Part shown: positions 19,007 to 28,058 of the stretch, piece after piece
Position numbering within the stretch: the stretch's first letter is position 1
How the letters are laid out: each line of letters opens with the position of its first letter
Assembly: GCA_008080735.1 (NCBI GenBank)
Contig: SHMW01000004.1
Location: 1 to 64,000, forward strand
Source: Promethearchaeota archaeon
GTDB taxonomy: Archaea; Asgardarchaeota; Lokiarchaeia; Sigyniarchaeales; SOKP01
Direction of reading: 5' to 3'
DNA length: 64,000 bases
Translations under genes and position numbers: made by a program
The notes under the pieces: model-generated
Database searches by the model: none
What the model saw: the letters and a program-made list of their open reading frames with translations, nothing else
What the model was told of the DNA's origin: nothing

Positions 19007-21646
19007 CTAAGTTTTTGAATGTTCAGTTCTGGAGATAATCTCTTCTTGTACTTCTCTTCCAAGATCAACAAAATATGCAGAATATCCCCCAACCTTCACG
19101 ATAATATTTCGAAATTTATCCGGATTATCTTGGGCTGCCCTTAATACCTCGGTAGAAACTACTGTCGGTTGTAACTGTTCCCCACCTAAATCAAAATAGG
19201 TTTTTACTAAGGAAATCCATTTTCTTCTGGCTTCTTCAGTTTTTCCGATACTCGAAGGGTGGAGACGAATATTCACCGCACATCCCATTACATGTTGAAA
19301 ATCAAGAGCCGAAACCGATCGGAGGACTCCCGTTGGACCGTTTACTTCCACATTATAAGGATTACAGCTTGCCGCAAAGGGTTTTCCTCCCAGTCGACCA
19401 TCTGCAGTCGCAATAGAAATCCGACCGTCGTATGTATGTGTGGTCATACTATTTATAAAAGGAGCATAAAACCCATCTTTATACGTTCTATATTTATACG
19501 TCTCTTCGAATATATGGGAGGTCACTTTTCTGGCCAATTCATCGCATTCGGGGTTTCCATTACCCCATTTCCCCTCAATATTCATAATCATCTCATGGAT
19601 GTGTTTATATTGGCCACTGTAGTTATGATCAATCGCGTCAAGTAATTCTTTGAATGTGAGAATTTTTCTCTCAAAAATCAATTTTTTGATAACATATAAA
19701 GAATCAACCGTATTCGCGATACTGGTCATAAAGAGGATACCTTCGCAATCATATATGGCCCCACCTTGAGTGATATCCTTCTTACTTTCAAGACACCCTT
19801 GCATAAAAGCTGAAATAAATGGAGCCGGCAAATATTCGGCATATAATTTATCTCTTATTTTTGAAGCTTGCACGATTTTTTTAATCATATAATCGGCTTG
19901 AGCGAAAAACGCTTCTAAAAATTCATCAAAACGGTAAAATTCATCAGGTTCTCCCGTTTTTAGTCCTGCATTTTTTATTGTACCTACTAAAGTTTTCGCA
20001 TTTCCATTTCGGAGTGCCAAATCAAGCGTTCTGCATAATAATATGGAAGAAAAACCCTCCCCTCCAGTTTTTCCGGGTGCGCACATATCTACACATCCTG
20101 TTATGGCATAGTTTCGGGCATCTTCTTGGGTAAATCCTCTATTTAGTAACGCTTGCATGGCGATTTTGTCATTCATCAATGAAATACTTGAAACACCATG
20201 ATAATATAAATCTGCGACTTTCATCAATAACTTTTCTGGGGTTTTATCGTGGATTCTTACCACAAAATTAAGCGATGCTTTTGACTTATCGGCGGCATCT
20301 AACATGATATAAGTTAAATCATTCGTCGCATCGTCTCCCTCCTTATCCAAACCCCCCATTGTGACGGGTTCTGACCCTTCATAACGCTGGCTGAAATCGC
20401 TGGATGCATTGGAATAAGGTCTCATATTATGACTCATTATTTTTAAAAAGAGCTCCTCAAGCAACTCGCAGGCATCTTCCTCTGTGATTTCATTATCTTG
20501 TAAATCTTTTTTGTAATAGGGATATAAGATTTGGTCTAAACGACCGGGAGCATGGACATTAAATGGCATTGCTAATTCTACAGCCGTTTTTACTGTCCAG
20601 TATGATTGAATTGCCTCTCGAAAGGATTCCGCGGGATATAACGGGACTTTTTTGCAAACAATAAACATATCTTTCAAAATTTCTTTTCTTTCGATATCAT
20701 CAGTAGTGTTAAGTTCCTGTTCAATCCAATCTGCTAGTCTTTCAGAATAAATTATAACTCCGTCAAGAGAAATCTTTATAGATTCGAAAAAACTTTTCTC
20801 TTCTTGAGTAAGATTTCCCTTTTCTAATATATCCACGACCTCATTTTTCATTTGTAGCAACCCTTTCTTTATAGGACTTTCATGATCCAAAATCAAATGG
20901 CCCTGCCAGACACCTAAAGCGGCTCCTATTGCGGTCACCATATCATTTTTTGCAGTTCCTCTAGGAAGCGACCTAATAAAATCTCCGAAATCTCCATCAT
21001 ATATTTGCTCTTCAAGAAATTTTTGTTCAAGTTTCTCGGCTATTGTCTTTCCGTCCCAATAGGGAAGCAATTCTTTTAAAAGTTCTTTTTTATCGTCCTC
21101 GTTTATTTGATATGGATTAATATACCTTTTATCTAAAGTCTCAGTCCCTAACGATGGCATCGCAACCCCAATTTCCTTACTCTCCTTAAGACTATTCAAT
21201 AAACCTGAAATACCTTCTTTTTTAATCTTTTTTATCGCGAATTTTAAATTTCCTTTTATACCAAAAAACCACATAGATCGTTTTTTAAGTTCAATTTCGA
21301 ATACCTTATTGAAGAGACCACGTTCTATATCAATTGGGATACCTAAAAAGTTTTCTGTCCATGTACCCGCAATTCTGTCGTCTGGGTCGATATTAAAACG
21401 CATATTTTCAAATACATTATTCATCGCCAAGGCGACTCTAACATTTCTAGGCAGATCTTGATTTTCAGTTTCTTGCCATTTTTCAGTATAATACTTGGCT
21501 CTTTCGATTGATATAAAGGGAGTATCATCAAGAAATCTTTTCCGTATTCTTTTAATTCGTTCACTAGCAAGATCTTCCATATTAAAGTTTTTAATCTCAC
21601 AGGCATTTGAGATTATTCGCGGAGATTTCTCTTCTGTATCACTCAT
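19007..21646 (-). CDS. Glycyl radical enzyme (PFL/diol-dehydratase superfamily)
   Basis: This 879-residue protein is a full-length glycyl radical enzyme. The radical site is Gly854 in KVGGYSAYF near the C-terminus, followed by REVQEEIISR. The thiyl-radical cysteine is C518 in TGCVDMCAPGK. Other family marks are HAPGRLDQILYPYY (365-378) and RPYSNAS (409-415). In dehydratases such as glycerol, propanediol, hydroxyproline and choline enzymes the cysteine is followed by V-E, and that Glu is a general base. Here it is V-D. The N-terminal region (80-180) is also unlike those enzymes. It may belong to the archaeal PflD-like group rather than true pyruvate formate-lyase. A sugar- or polyol-derived substrate is suggested by the upstream kinase and downstream DeoR gene, not proven. 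Confidence 0.9.
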   Translation of the reverse strand: MSDTEEKSPRIISNACEIKNFNMEDLASERIKRIRKRFLDDTPFISIERAKYYTEKWQETENQDLPRNVRVALAMNNVFENMRFNIDPDDRIAGTWTENFLGIPIDIERGLFNKVFEIELKKRSMWFFGIKGNLKFAIKKIKKEGISGLLNSLKESKEIGVAMPSLGTETLDKRYINPYQINEDDKKELLKELLPYWDGKTIAEKLEQKFLEEQIYDGDFGDFIRSLPRGTAKNDMVTAIGAALGVWQGHLILDHESPIKKGLLQMKNEVVDILEKGNLTQEEKSFFESIKISLDGVIIYSERLADWIEQELNTTDDIERKEILKDMFIVCKKVPLYPAESFREAIQSYWTVKTAVELAMPFNVHAPGRLDQILYPYYKKDLQDNEITEEDACELLEELFLKIMSHNMRPYSNASSDFSQRYEGSEPVTMGGLDKEGDDATNDLTYIMLDAADKSKASLNFVVRIHDKTPEKLLMKVADLYYHGVSSISLMNDKIAMQALLNRGFTQEDARNYAITGCVDMCAPGKTGGEGFSSILLCRTLDLALRNGNAKTLVGTIKNAGLKTGEPDEFYRFDEFLEAFFAQADYMIKKIVQASKIRDKLYAEYLPAPFISAFMQGCLESKKDITQGGAIYDCEGILFMTSIANTVDSLYVIKKLIFERKILTFKELLDAIDHNYSGQYKHIHEMIMNIEGKWGNGNPECDELARKVTSHIFEETYKYRTYKDGFYAPFINSMTTHTYDGRISIATADGRLGGKPFAASCNPYNVEVNGPTGVLRSVSALDFQHVMGCAVNIRLHPSSIGKTEEARRKWISLVKTYFDLGGEQLQPTVVSTEVLRAAQDNPDKFRNIIVKVGGYSAYFVDLGREVQEEIISRTEHSKT

Positions 21647-21782
21647 CTTAGCAACTCATCTCTCTCTTCTTTTTCATTTCTCTTAATTCATATAATTTGT
21701 ATTTTGAATTGATTTAAACCTAATTCTTTTAAGAGATAATTCTGAAATCTCGGAATAGTATACATCTAATTTCTCATCCTCC

Positions 21783-23261
21783 TCAGATTTTCCAATACCC
21801 TAAGAGATGGTTATACATTTTCATAAAGTCATTTTGGAGAACTCTATACTTTTTTACCGCGGTTTCATTAGGAAAGATTACCTCTTTCTTAGAATCTTCT
21901 ATTTTAGCTGTCTTTTCAATATCATCAATTATTTTTAAACCATATGCAGCCAAAAGAGCATTTCCTCTTAGACTGGCTTCTGGCTCATTAATAATAATCT
22001 GGGGTATATTCATTACATTAGCTTTAATATTATACAAGAGCTTATTATTAGTACCTCCTCCAACACAAAACACCTCATCGATATCTACACCCGCTTCTTT
22101 AAAAAGCTGCGCATCTTTTCCAATAGCAAATGACACCCCTTCCATTATGGAGCGCGCGAAATGAGCCGCCTGATGATTTAAAGTTATACCAAAAAACGAC
22201 CCTCGCGCAAGCACGTTTTCGGGACGACGCTCTCCTAATAAATAGGGATAAAAGAGCAATCCCTCGCTTCCTATATCTATCTTACTTGCCATCTTAATCA
22301 TTTCTTCATAGGGGAACTCCTCTTCCTTTACGGAATTTAAAAAATCTCGACACCAAGTCATACTAAGACCCCCACAATCAAGCATAGTAAATGGAGTCCA
22401 TCCGTTAATCACATGTCTAAGATTTTGAATTCCAGGATTAAGTATGGGTTCTTTTCTTTTTACAACAAAAAGGGTGCTTGTACCAGTCATATCAACAGCA
22501 GAATCAGATCTAATAAGACCTAATCCCAACAGAGATACAATGAAATCCCCCCCTCCGGTGAGAACGGGCACATTATTTGGCAGCCCTAACTCTTTGGCAA
22601 CCTCAGATTTGATTTCCCCAATAATTTCATAAGAATCCGTTATTTTGGCAAATTTGGTGATATCGATACCAAGAATTTTCCCCATCTCGTTGGAATAATC
22701 ATTCGTGCTTGTATCGTAGAGATACGTGCCGGAAGCTTCTGAAGGGTCAGTATAAAACTTGCCAGTTAATTTGAAATTGATAAAATCTTTTGGAACGAGA
22801 AACCATTTTGATTTATCGTATATCTTAGGTTGATTCTGTTTTATCCAGCTTACTTTTACACCAGGCCAGCCAGTGGTTATGGGATTTCCTGTAATTTTCG
22901 CAAGTTCTTGCTCATTATATTTTTTTCTTATTTCCTTGCACACTTCTTCAGATCGTTTATCTGACCATATTTGTGTCCATTCTGTGGTAATCATACCGTT
23001 TTTATCGAGACCGACTGGTCCGTGCATTTGACCACATACGCAAATTCCTTTAATTTCCGGTAGCGTGTTGAATTGTTTGATTAATATTTGGATACTTTCT
23101 TTAATTCGCTGCCACCATAATTTTGGCTGCTGTTGTGCCCAACCTGGATGAGGACTATCAACTTTTTGAGCCTTTTTAGCTAATCCTAACACTTTTCCGT
23201 CTGGCTCTAACAAAGCTGCCTTTATTGTTTGAGTTCCAAGATCAATTCCTAATATAGCCAT
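21783..23261 (-). CDS. xylB: FGGY-family carbohydrate kinase, xylulokinase-like
   Basis: This 492-residue protein is a two-domain FGGY kinase. Domain I has the phosphate motif GIDLGTQTIKAAL (4-16) and the sugar-binding GQMHGPVGLD (about 107-116). Xylulokinases usually have GQMHG with a similar tail. TGGGDFIVSLLG carries the likely catalytic aspartate. The adenosine motif GGGTNNKLLYN and LRGNALLAAYG lie near the C-terminus. It phosphorylates a ketopentose or similar sugar with ATP, and D-xylulose is the best guess. It is the first gene of a minus-strand run (kinase, glycyl radical enzyme, activase, DeoR), 136 bases before the enzyme gene. A tandem repeat lies upstream in the divergent promoter region. 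Confidence 0.85.
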   Translation of the reverse strand: MAILGIDLGTQTIKAALLEPDGKVLGLAKKAQKVDSPHPGWAQQQPKLWWQRIKESIQILIKQFNTLPEIKGICVCGQMHGPVGLDKNGMITTEWTQIWSDKRSEEVCKEIRKKYNEQELAKITGNPITTGWPGVKVSWIKQNQPKIYDKSKWFLVPKDFINFKLTGKFYTDPSEASGTYLYDTSTNDYSNEMGKILGIDITKFAKITDSYEIIGEIKSEVAKELGLPNNVPVLTGGGDFIVSLLGLGLIRSDSAVDMTGTSTLFVVKRKEPILNPGIQNLRHVINGWTPFTMLDCGGLSMTWCRDFLNSVKEEEFPYEEMIKMASKIDIGSEGLLFYPYLLGERRPENVLARGSFFGITLNHQAAHFARSIMEGVSFAIGKDAQLFKEAGVDIDEVFCVGGGTNNKLLYNIKANVMNIPQIIINEPEASLRGNALLAAYGLKIIDDIEKTAKIEDSKKEVIFPNETAVKKYRVLQNDFMKMYNHLLGYWKI

Positions 23262-23372
23262 TCTAAAATATTTATTCGAGTTTTTATAAGTTGACTCATC
23301 TATAATAATTCTAGGTTTTATAGAATATTTGAATTATTCCGTATTTAGTAAATGCAGACATCATTTTAAAGC

Positions 23373-23392
23373 TTATTAACATTTATTAACAA
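23373..23392. repeat. Two tandem ttattaacaW 10-mers, possible operator
   Basis: TTATTAACAT and TTATTAACAA lie head to tail in the 212-base region between the divergent kinase (minus) and Cys-rich protein (plus) genes. A tandem 10-base repeat puts both copies on the same helix face, as at some operators. There is no direct evidence of binding. Confidence 0.35.
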
Positions 23393-23473
23393 ATCCAAAC
23401 TATTTCTTATTTTTGCAATCAGCTATTCCTAACCTCGAGAAATTATAAATTTTAGTATTCATTTTATAGGAAT

Positions 23474-23731
23474 ATGTCCCGAGATGATATTCAATGCTTT
23501 TCTTGCTCCCATTATATAAAAAACTCGTCTTGCGGTGCTTGTGGGGATTCTACGGAGGATCTGATCAAGAGTATTACTTATGTTTTAGAAAATGACATCA
23601 GCGAACCTCAAAATCATGAAATACACGCAAAATATTCTTGTAAAATTGTTCAAAAATATCCGGAAGAGTTTGAGAAATTAAATCCTCTAAAATGCAAATA
23701 TTACATGCCCTCATTTTATAAAATGTTTTGA
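23474..23731 (+). CDS. Small Cys-rich protein, putative metal binding
   Basis: This 85-residue protein has six cysteines. Four are near the N-terminus in CFSCSHYIKNSSCGACGD, a CxxC...CxxC arrangement suited to a zinc or iron-sulfur site. Two more are at YSCKIV and LKCKYY. There are no membrane segments. A TATA-like attataaattttag ends about 20 bases upstream of the ATG. It sits between the kinase gene (divergent) and the five-gene catabolic operon (118 bases downstream, same strand). I do not recognise the family. Confidence 0.6.
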   Translation: MSRDDIQCFSCSHYIKNSSCGACGDSTEDLIKSITYVLENDISEPQNHEIHAKYSCKIVQKYPEEFEKLNPLKCKYYMPSFYKMF

Positions 23732-23849
23732 TATAAAGAATTTACAAATATTTACGATCATTTACGAATGTTAATTAATCTTTTAGCATTACTAGGAATA
23801 ATTAATTAAAACCTATTGATTAACGTTAGTTTAATTTTATTTTGGTATA

Positions 23850-24803
23850 ATGGACCAGTTTGACTTTAGACTAAGGAAAAAGCGTACTTTCTACTATATT
23901 GGTGTATCAACTCGCCAGTCCTCGATTATGAGAGTCTTTCCCCGCTGGGCTGAATATCTCAATCTGGATGATCCCGATTTTGTGGGTATTAATTGTAAAA
24001 TTCATGCAGACAAACAGAAATACAGAAAGATTGTAAAGTTTATTAAGGATGATGATAATTCACTAGGCGCGTTAGTGACTTCTCATAAAATAGATCTTTA
24101 TGAAGCGGCTCAAGATTTATTTGATGAAGTGGGAAATTTTGCGCAATTATTGGGAGAAGTTAGCTGTATTTCAAAATCCGATAAAATGCTGATTGGCCAC
24201 GCGAAGGATCCAATAACCAGTGGTCTAGCGTTTGATTCATTCATTCCAAAAAACCATTGGAAAGACACGGGAGCGGAAATATTCATAATTGGCGCAGGAG
24301 GGGCATCTTTAGCATTGACGACCTATATCATGCGAGAGTTAGATCCTGATAATAGACCTTCCAAGATATATATCTCTAATAGAAGCATTCCCCGACTCGA
24401 AAAGATGGAAGAGATACATAAAATAATTAATCCCGGAATAGAGATAGAATACTTTCATCATCCTAATCCTGAACAGAACGATGAAATTGTTAACAATCTA
24501 ATAGAAGGCTCACTTGTGATTAATGGGACGGGACTTGGAAAGGATGCTCCCGGCTCTCCCATCACTGATGATGCCGAGTTCCCACAAAATGGGTTTGCTT
24601 GGGATTATAATTATAGAGGAGATTTAGTCTTTTTAGATCAAGCACGCGCACAAGCAGAAGAAAAAGACCTCCATTTTGAGGATGGATGGATTTACTTTTT
24701 ACACGGATGGACGAGAGTGATTGCTGAAGTATTTCATATTGATATTCCCATAGAAGGTCCGAAATTTGAAGAAATATCGCAAATTGCCGTAAAAGCAAAA
24801 TAA
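23850..24803 (+). CDS. Shikimate/quinate-dehydrogenase-like oxidoreductase
   Basis: This 317-residue protein resembles AroE. The N-terminal substrate domain has GALVTSHKIDLY, whose Lys corresponds to the catalytic lysine of AroE, and GHAKDPITSGLAF carries the partner aspartate. The NAD(P) domain follows with IIGAGGASLAL. The usual SxS substrate motif near the N-terminus is altered (GVSTRQSSIMRVF), and the protein is longer than the ~275-residue AroE norm. Its position as first gene of a sugar-catabolic operon argues for a polyol- or sugar-acid dehydrogenase rather than aromatic biosynthesis. It ends 12 bases before the next ATG, so translation is probably coupled. Confidence 0.75.
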   Translation: MDQFDFRLRKKRTFYYIGVSTRQSSIMRVFPRWAEYLNLDDPDFVGINCKIHADKQKYRKIVKFIKDDDNSLGALVTSHKIDLYEAAQDLFDEVGNFAQLLGEVSCISKSDKMLIGHAKDPITSGLAFDSFIPKNHWKDTGAEIFIIGAGGASLALTTYIMRELDPDNRPSKIYISNRSIPRLEKMEEIHKIINPGIEIEYFHHPNPEQNDEIVNNLIEGSLVINGTGLGKDAPGSPITDDAEFPQNGFAWDYNYRGDLVFLDQARAQAEEKDLHFEDGWIYFLHGWTRVIAEVFHIDIPIEGPKFEEISQIAVKAK

Positions 24804-24815
24804 AAGAGGGCATAT

Positions 24816-25418
24816 ATGGTGCAAAAAATAAATAATAAAAAGTCTTTTTCATTAAAATTTGATTTATTAACCGGGCTATCGCCAGGTGCGATATCCAAGA
24901 AACGACTTCTTTCCGATATGAAAGGTATGTATTACGATAAGGATGCCTATGAAAAAATAGTTGTAGAGAAGGATGCCGTAGTCTACGAATTTTATGATTT
25001 AAATATTAATCCAAATCCCGAAAATTTATCGTTTGGTACCACTATCTTATATCCCGGTAAAGTTGGAGATGAATATTATATGACGAAAGGTCATTTCCAC
25101 GATGAGCTCAACACAGCCGAAATTTATTATTGTCTCCGAGGATTTGGATATCTTTTAATGGAGGATCAACAAGGTAGAACGGAAATTCAAGAATTCAAAC
25201 CAAGTATCTCTGTTTATGTTCCACCTGGATTTGCCCATAGAAGTATTAACACTTCTAATGATGAACCTTTAATTACATTCTTTGTATATCGCGCCGATGC
25301 GGGTCATGATTATAAAACGATAGAGGAAAAGGGATTCAGAAAACTAATTATTGAAAAAGGCGGGCAGCCCACCATTATAGACAATCCAAAATGGAATATT
25401 CAAAAAACCAGAAGGTAA
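24816..25418 (+). CDS. pgiA: Archaeal cupin-type glucose-6-phosphate isomerase
   Basis: This 200-residue protein is a cupin phosphoglucose isomerase. The metal ligands H93, H95, E102 and H141 lie in EYYMTKGHFH, NTAEIYY and PPGFAHRS. The same four residues occur in Pyrococcus-type PGI with a constant offset. A strong Shine-Dalgarno-like aaaagaggg precedes the ATG. The family interconverts glucose-6-phosphate and fructose-6-phosphate using Fe2+ or Mn2+. Placement between AroE-like and hydroxyacid dehydrogenases suggests either a role in feeding hexose phosphate or an altered aldose/ketose phosphate substrate. Four bases separate it from the next gene. Confidence 0.85.
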   Translation: MVQKINNKKSFSLKFDLLTGLSPGAISKKRLLSDMKGMYYDKDAYEKIVVEKDAVVYEFYDLNINPNPENLSFGTTILYPGKVGDEYYMTKGHFHDELNTAEIYYCLRGFGYLLMEDQQGRTEIQEFKPSISVYVPPGFAHRSINTSNDEPLITFFVYRADAGHDYKTIEEKGFRKLIIEKGGQPTIIDNPKWNIQKTRR

Positions 25419-25422
25419 TCGT

Positions 25423-26346
25423 ATGAAAACGGTATATGTCACTCCCCGTTCAATCACCAAAAATCGCCATCCCTCCCTTAAAAGATTAGAAGATTCGGGT
25501 TTTAAGATTATATTGGCAACCCCAGGTAAACAGCCCACAAGAGAGCAGCAATTAGAAATATTACCGGAATGCGAAGCGTATTTGGCGGGAATTGAACCAA
25601 TTGACGGAGAAATATTAGAAAAAGCTTCCAAGCTAAAAATAATCAGCAGAAATGGAGTTGGAATAGATAATATTGATCTCAAAGTTGCCAAAAGATTAGG
25701 AATTCCCGTGAAAATCGCTTCCGGAGCCAATTCTCAAGGAGTTGCCGAATTATCAATCGGTTTAATTTTTAGTGCTATAAGATCAATACCACTTTCAGAC
25801 AAGAGAATGAAAAACGGTTTGTGGGAAAGAGAAAAAGGGATGGAAGTTTTTGGAAAGACGTTAGGAATCATAGGTACGGGGAATATAGGGGAGAAAGTTG
25901 CGAAAATGGCCCTCGCGTTAGGTATGAACGTACTGGGCTATGATTTATATCCAGATATAGATTTTAATCCGTCAGACAAATTTAGTTATTCCGAATTTAA
26001 TGAGCTTTTAAGTAATTCTGATATAATAACACTCCATTGCCCTCCGAGTGATACCCCACTTATAAATAGAAAGACTCTTGAAAAAACAAAGGAAGGTGTG
26101 ATTATAATCAATACAGCAAGAGCGGGAGTGGTCGATGATGAGGCGATATTGGATGGGCTCAATTCAAGAATGATAAAGGTATATGCAACAGATGTATATG
26201 ATGAAGAGCCCCCTAAAATGAATGATTTGATAAAACATAAAAATACAATTACCACTCCTCATATAGGGGGGTATACGGATGAAAGTATTGATCGCGCAGC
26301 TGAGGTTGCAGTTGATAATATAATCGACTTCTTTAGAGAGAGGTGA
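25423..26346 (+). CDS. D-2-hydroxyacid dehydrogenase (phosphoglycerate dehydrogenase-like)
   Basis: This 307-residue protein is an NAD-dependent D-isomer-specific 2-hydroxyacid dehydrogenase. It has SRNGVGIDNID with the substrate Arg region, the Rossmann motif GIIGTGNIGEKVAK (about 148-161), NTARAGVVDD with the catalytic Arg, VYDEEPP, and the catalytic His in TPHIGGYTDES. It lacks the C-terminal ACT regulatory domain of many serine-pathway SerA enzymes. Membership in this catabolic operon argues for oxidation or reduction of a sugar-derived hydroxyacid rather than serine synthesis. It has a good ribosome site (agaagg), and its TGA stop is followed after 3 bases by the next ATG. Confidence 0.82.
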   Translation: MKTVYVTPRSITKNRHPSLKRLEDSGFKIILATPGKQPTREQQLEILPECEAYLAGIEPIDGEILEKASKLKIISRNGVGIDNIDLKVAKRLGIPVKIASGANSQGVAELSIGLIFSAIRSIPLSDKRMKNGLWEREKGMEVFGKTLGIIGTGNIGEKVAKMALALGMNVLGYDLYPDIDFNPSDKFSYSEFNELLSNSDIITLHCPPSDTPLINRKTLEKTKEGVIIINTARAGVVDDEAILDGLNSRMIKVYATDVYDEEPPKMNDLIKHKNTITTPHIGGYTDESIDRAAEVAVDNIIDFFRER

Positions 26347-26349
26347 AAT

Positions 26350-27207
26350 ATGATCGAAAAGGAAGAGGTAGCTTCAATAGTGGACTTTATGAATAATTCT
26401 AATGATTTATCAGAAAAAAAAATTCAATTAGTTTGGTTAGGACAAGCTGGTTTTGCCATGAGATACGGCAATAGCTTAATACTAATAGATCCCTATCTTT
26501 CTGATTATTTATCAAAGAAATATAAAGGGAAGATTTTTCCACATATTCGATTAATGGAACCTCCCATCAAATCAGAAGAGTTAAAATATGTTGATTATGT
26601 TTGTTGTTCTCATCCCCATTCGGATCACATGGATCCAGAAACGGTTACACCCATTTCACATAATAATCCACATTGTAGATTTATAGTACCAGGTCCAGAA
26701 ATAGAGGAAGCTGCTAAACGAGGCATTAATACAGATCAAATTATTCCCGCTTACGTACGACAAACAATTAATTTAAACGAACATATTAAAATTACTCCCA
26801 TACCGGCAAAACATGAAGAATTTAAAACAAATCAGGCAAACGAACATTCTTACTTAGGTTATATTTTTCACATTAATGACAAGATTTTATACCACTCAGG
26901 AGATTCAATCCCATATGATGAATTGTCTCAGCTGTTAGATGATTATAATGTAACTATTGCCCTAATGCCCATAAATGGAAGAGATGAATATCGATTGGAC
27001 AATGGGATTTCGGGAAATTTCAAAATTCCTGAGGTTTTAGACTTATGTCGAAAAACCAAAATTAAGACACTTATAGTCCATCATTTTGGGATGTTTGCTT
27101 ATAATACCGCAACAAAAGAAGAATTAGAATATTTGGAAAATTTCCATGATTTAAACCTTGAAATTATAATACCCAAAATAAATTATATTTATACAATTAA
27201 GACCTAG
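26350..27207 (+). CDS. UlaG-like metallo-beta-lactamase-fold hydrolase (lactonase-like)
   Basis: This 285-residue protein has the metallo-beta-lactamase fold. IDPYLSDY is followed by the metal motif SHPHSDHMD (HxHxDH). Further ligands lie in PAKHEE and YHSGDSIPYDEL, with VHHFGMFAYN near the end. UlaG-type proteins open the lactone ring of L-ascorbate-6-phosphate. Homologues in other catabolic clusters act on phosphorylated sugar lactones or similar esters. In this operon a lactonase step before the aldolase would make sense. The ribosome site gagaggtg overlaps the end of the preceding gene. There is no signal peptide. Confidence 0.82.
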   Translation: MIEKEEVASIVDFMNNSNDLSEKKIQLVWLGQAGFAMRYGNSLILIDPYLSDYLSKKYKGKIFPHIRLMEPPIKSEELKYVDYVCCSHPHSDHMDPETVTPISHNNPHCRFIVPGPEIEEAAKRGINTDQIIPAYVRQTINLNEHIKITPIPAKHEEFKTNQANEHSYLGYIFHINDKILYHSGDSIPYDELSQLLDDYNVTIALMPINGRDEYRLDNGISGNFKIPEVLDLCRKTKIKTLIVHHFGMFAYNTATKEELEYLENFHDLNLEIIIPKINYIYTIKT

Positions 27208-27241
27208 AAAATAACAAATCACTAATTCAGAATTGATTAAA

Positions 27242-27877
27242 ATGGATATATATAAAAAAATAGAAGAATTAAAAATAGTTCCCGTTGCAGTTATAGGGGA
27301 TGTGGAAAATGCGATTCCACTGGGAAAAACCCTAATAGACGCGGGACTTCCAATTATCGAAATAACTTTTAGAACAGAAGCAGCGGCTGAATCGATATCG
27401 CGCCTGAGAGAAAGATTTCCTAAGTTGTTAGTTGGAGCCGGAACTGTTCTTACGATCCAACACGTTAAAGATGCGGTCGATGCGGGAGTGGAGTTCATCG
27501 TCACTCCGGGATTTAATCCCACTGTGGTGGATTATTGTGTCGAAAATGATATTGGTATTTGTCCTGGATTGAATGCTCCATCCTTTATCGAATGGGGTCT
27601 GGAACGGGGCTTAGATCATTTTAAATTTTATCCCGCTGATTTATCCGGGGGTCCAAAAATGCTTAAAACACTCTCCGGCCCATATCCATCGGTTAAATTT
27701 ATGCCCACGGGTGGAATTGGCAATGAAACTCTCATCGAATATTTAAACCTTGATAATGTATTTTCATGCGGTGGAAGTTGGTTAGTAAAAAAAGACTTAA
27801 TATCCTCGAAAAATTTCGATGAGATAAAAAAAAGGGTGGAGATTGCGGTTTCTTTAGTTAAGTCAGAAATAAAGTGA
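27242..27877 (+). CDS. eda: KDPG/KHG aldolase
   Basis: The protein is 211 residues from ATG 27242. A TTG at 27233 would add three residues and is less likely. It is a class I aldolase that cleaves 2-keto-3-deoxy-6-phosphogluconate to pyruvate and glyceraldehyde-3-phosphate, or acts on 4-hydroxy-2-oxoglutarate. The Schiff-base lysine is in HFKFYPA (K128 from this start). The base-catalytic Glu lies in IEITFRTEAA. VGAGTVL, SPGF-like TPGFNP, CPGLNAPS and PTGGI form the phosphate/substrate loops. It is the last gene of the five-gene operon and defines its output as pyruvate plus an aldehyde phosphate. Confidence 0.9.
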   Translation: MDIYKKIEELKIVPVAVIGDVENAIPLGKTLIDAGLPIIEITFRTEAAAESISRLRERFPKLLVGAGTVLTIQHVKDAVDAGVEFIVTPGFNPTVVDYCVENDIGICPGLNAPSFIEWGLERGLDHFKFYPADLSGGPKMLKTLSGPYPSVKFMPTGGIGNETLIEYLNLDNVFSCGGSWLVKKDLISSKNFDEIKKRVEIAVSLVKSEIK

Positions 27878-28058
27878 TCGTATTATACTCCAAAATAATC
27901 TTGAACGAATTTATTTATAATTTTGTTATCTTTTTCGTCGAACATACATATTCTCCAGATTGAAATCTACACTTTAGGTTATTATGGTGTCAAGTTCTGT
28001 GAAACTCAGAAATATTTTTGAAACAATTTTTAAATATTTGATTTGATTAGATGAGTTT

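Noticed and set aside
18094-19092. Longer start for the activase at 19092
   Set aside because: It would overlap the upstream gene by 86 bases and the added 30 residues show none of the family's N-terminal pattern.
19259-19645. 128-codon plus-strand frame inside the glycyl radical enzyme gene
   Set aside because: It is antisense to a well-supported gene, with basic, cysteine-scattered composition and no domain.
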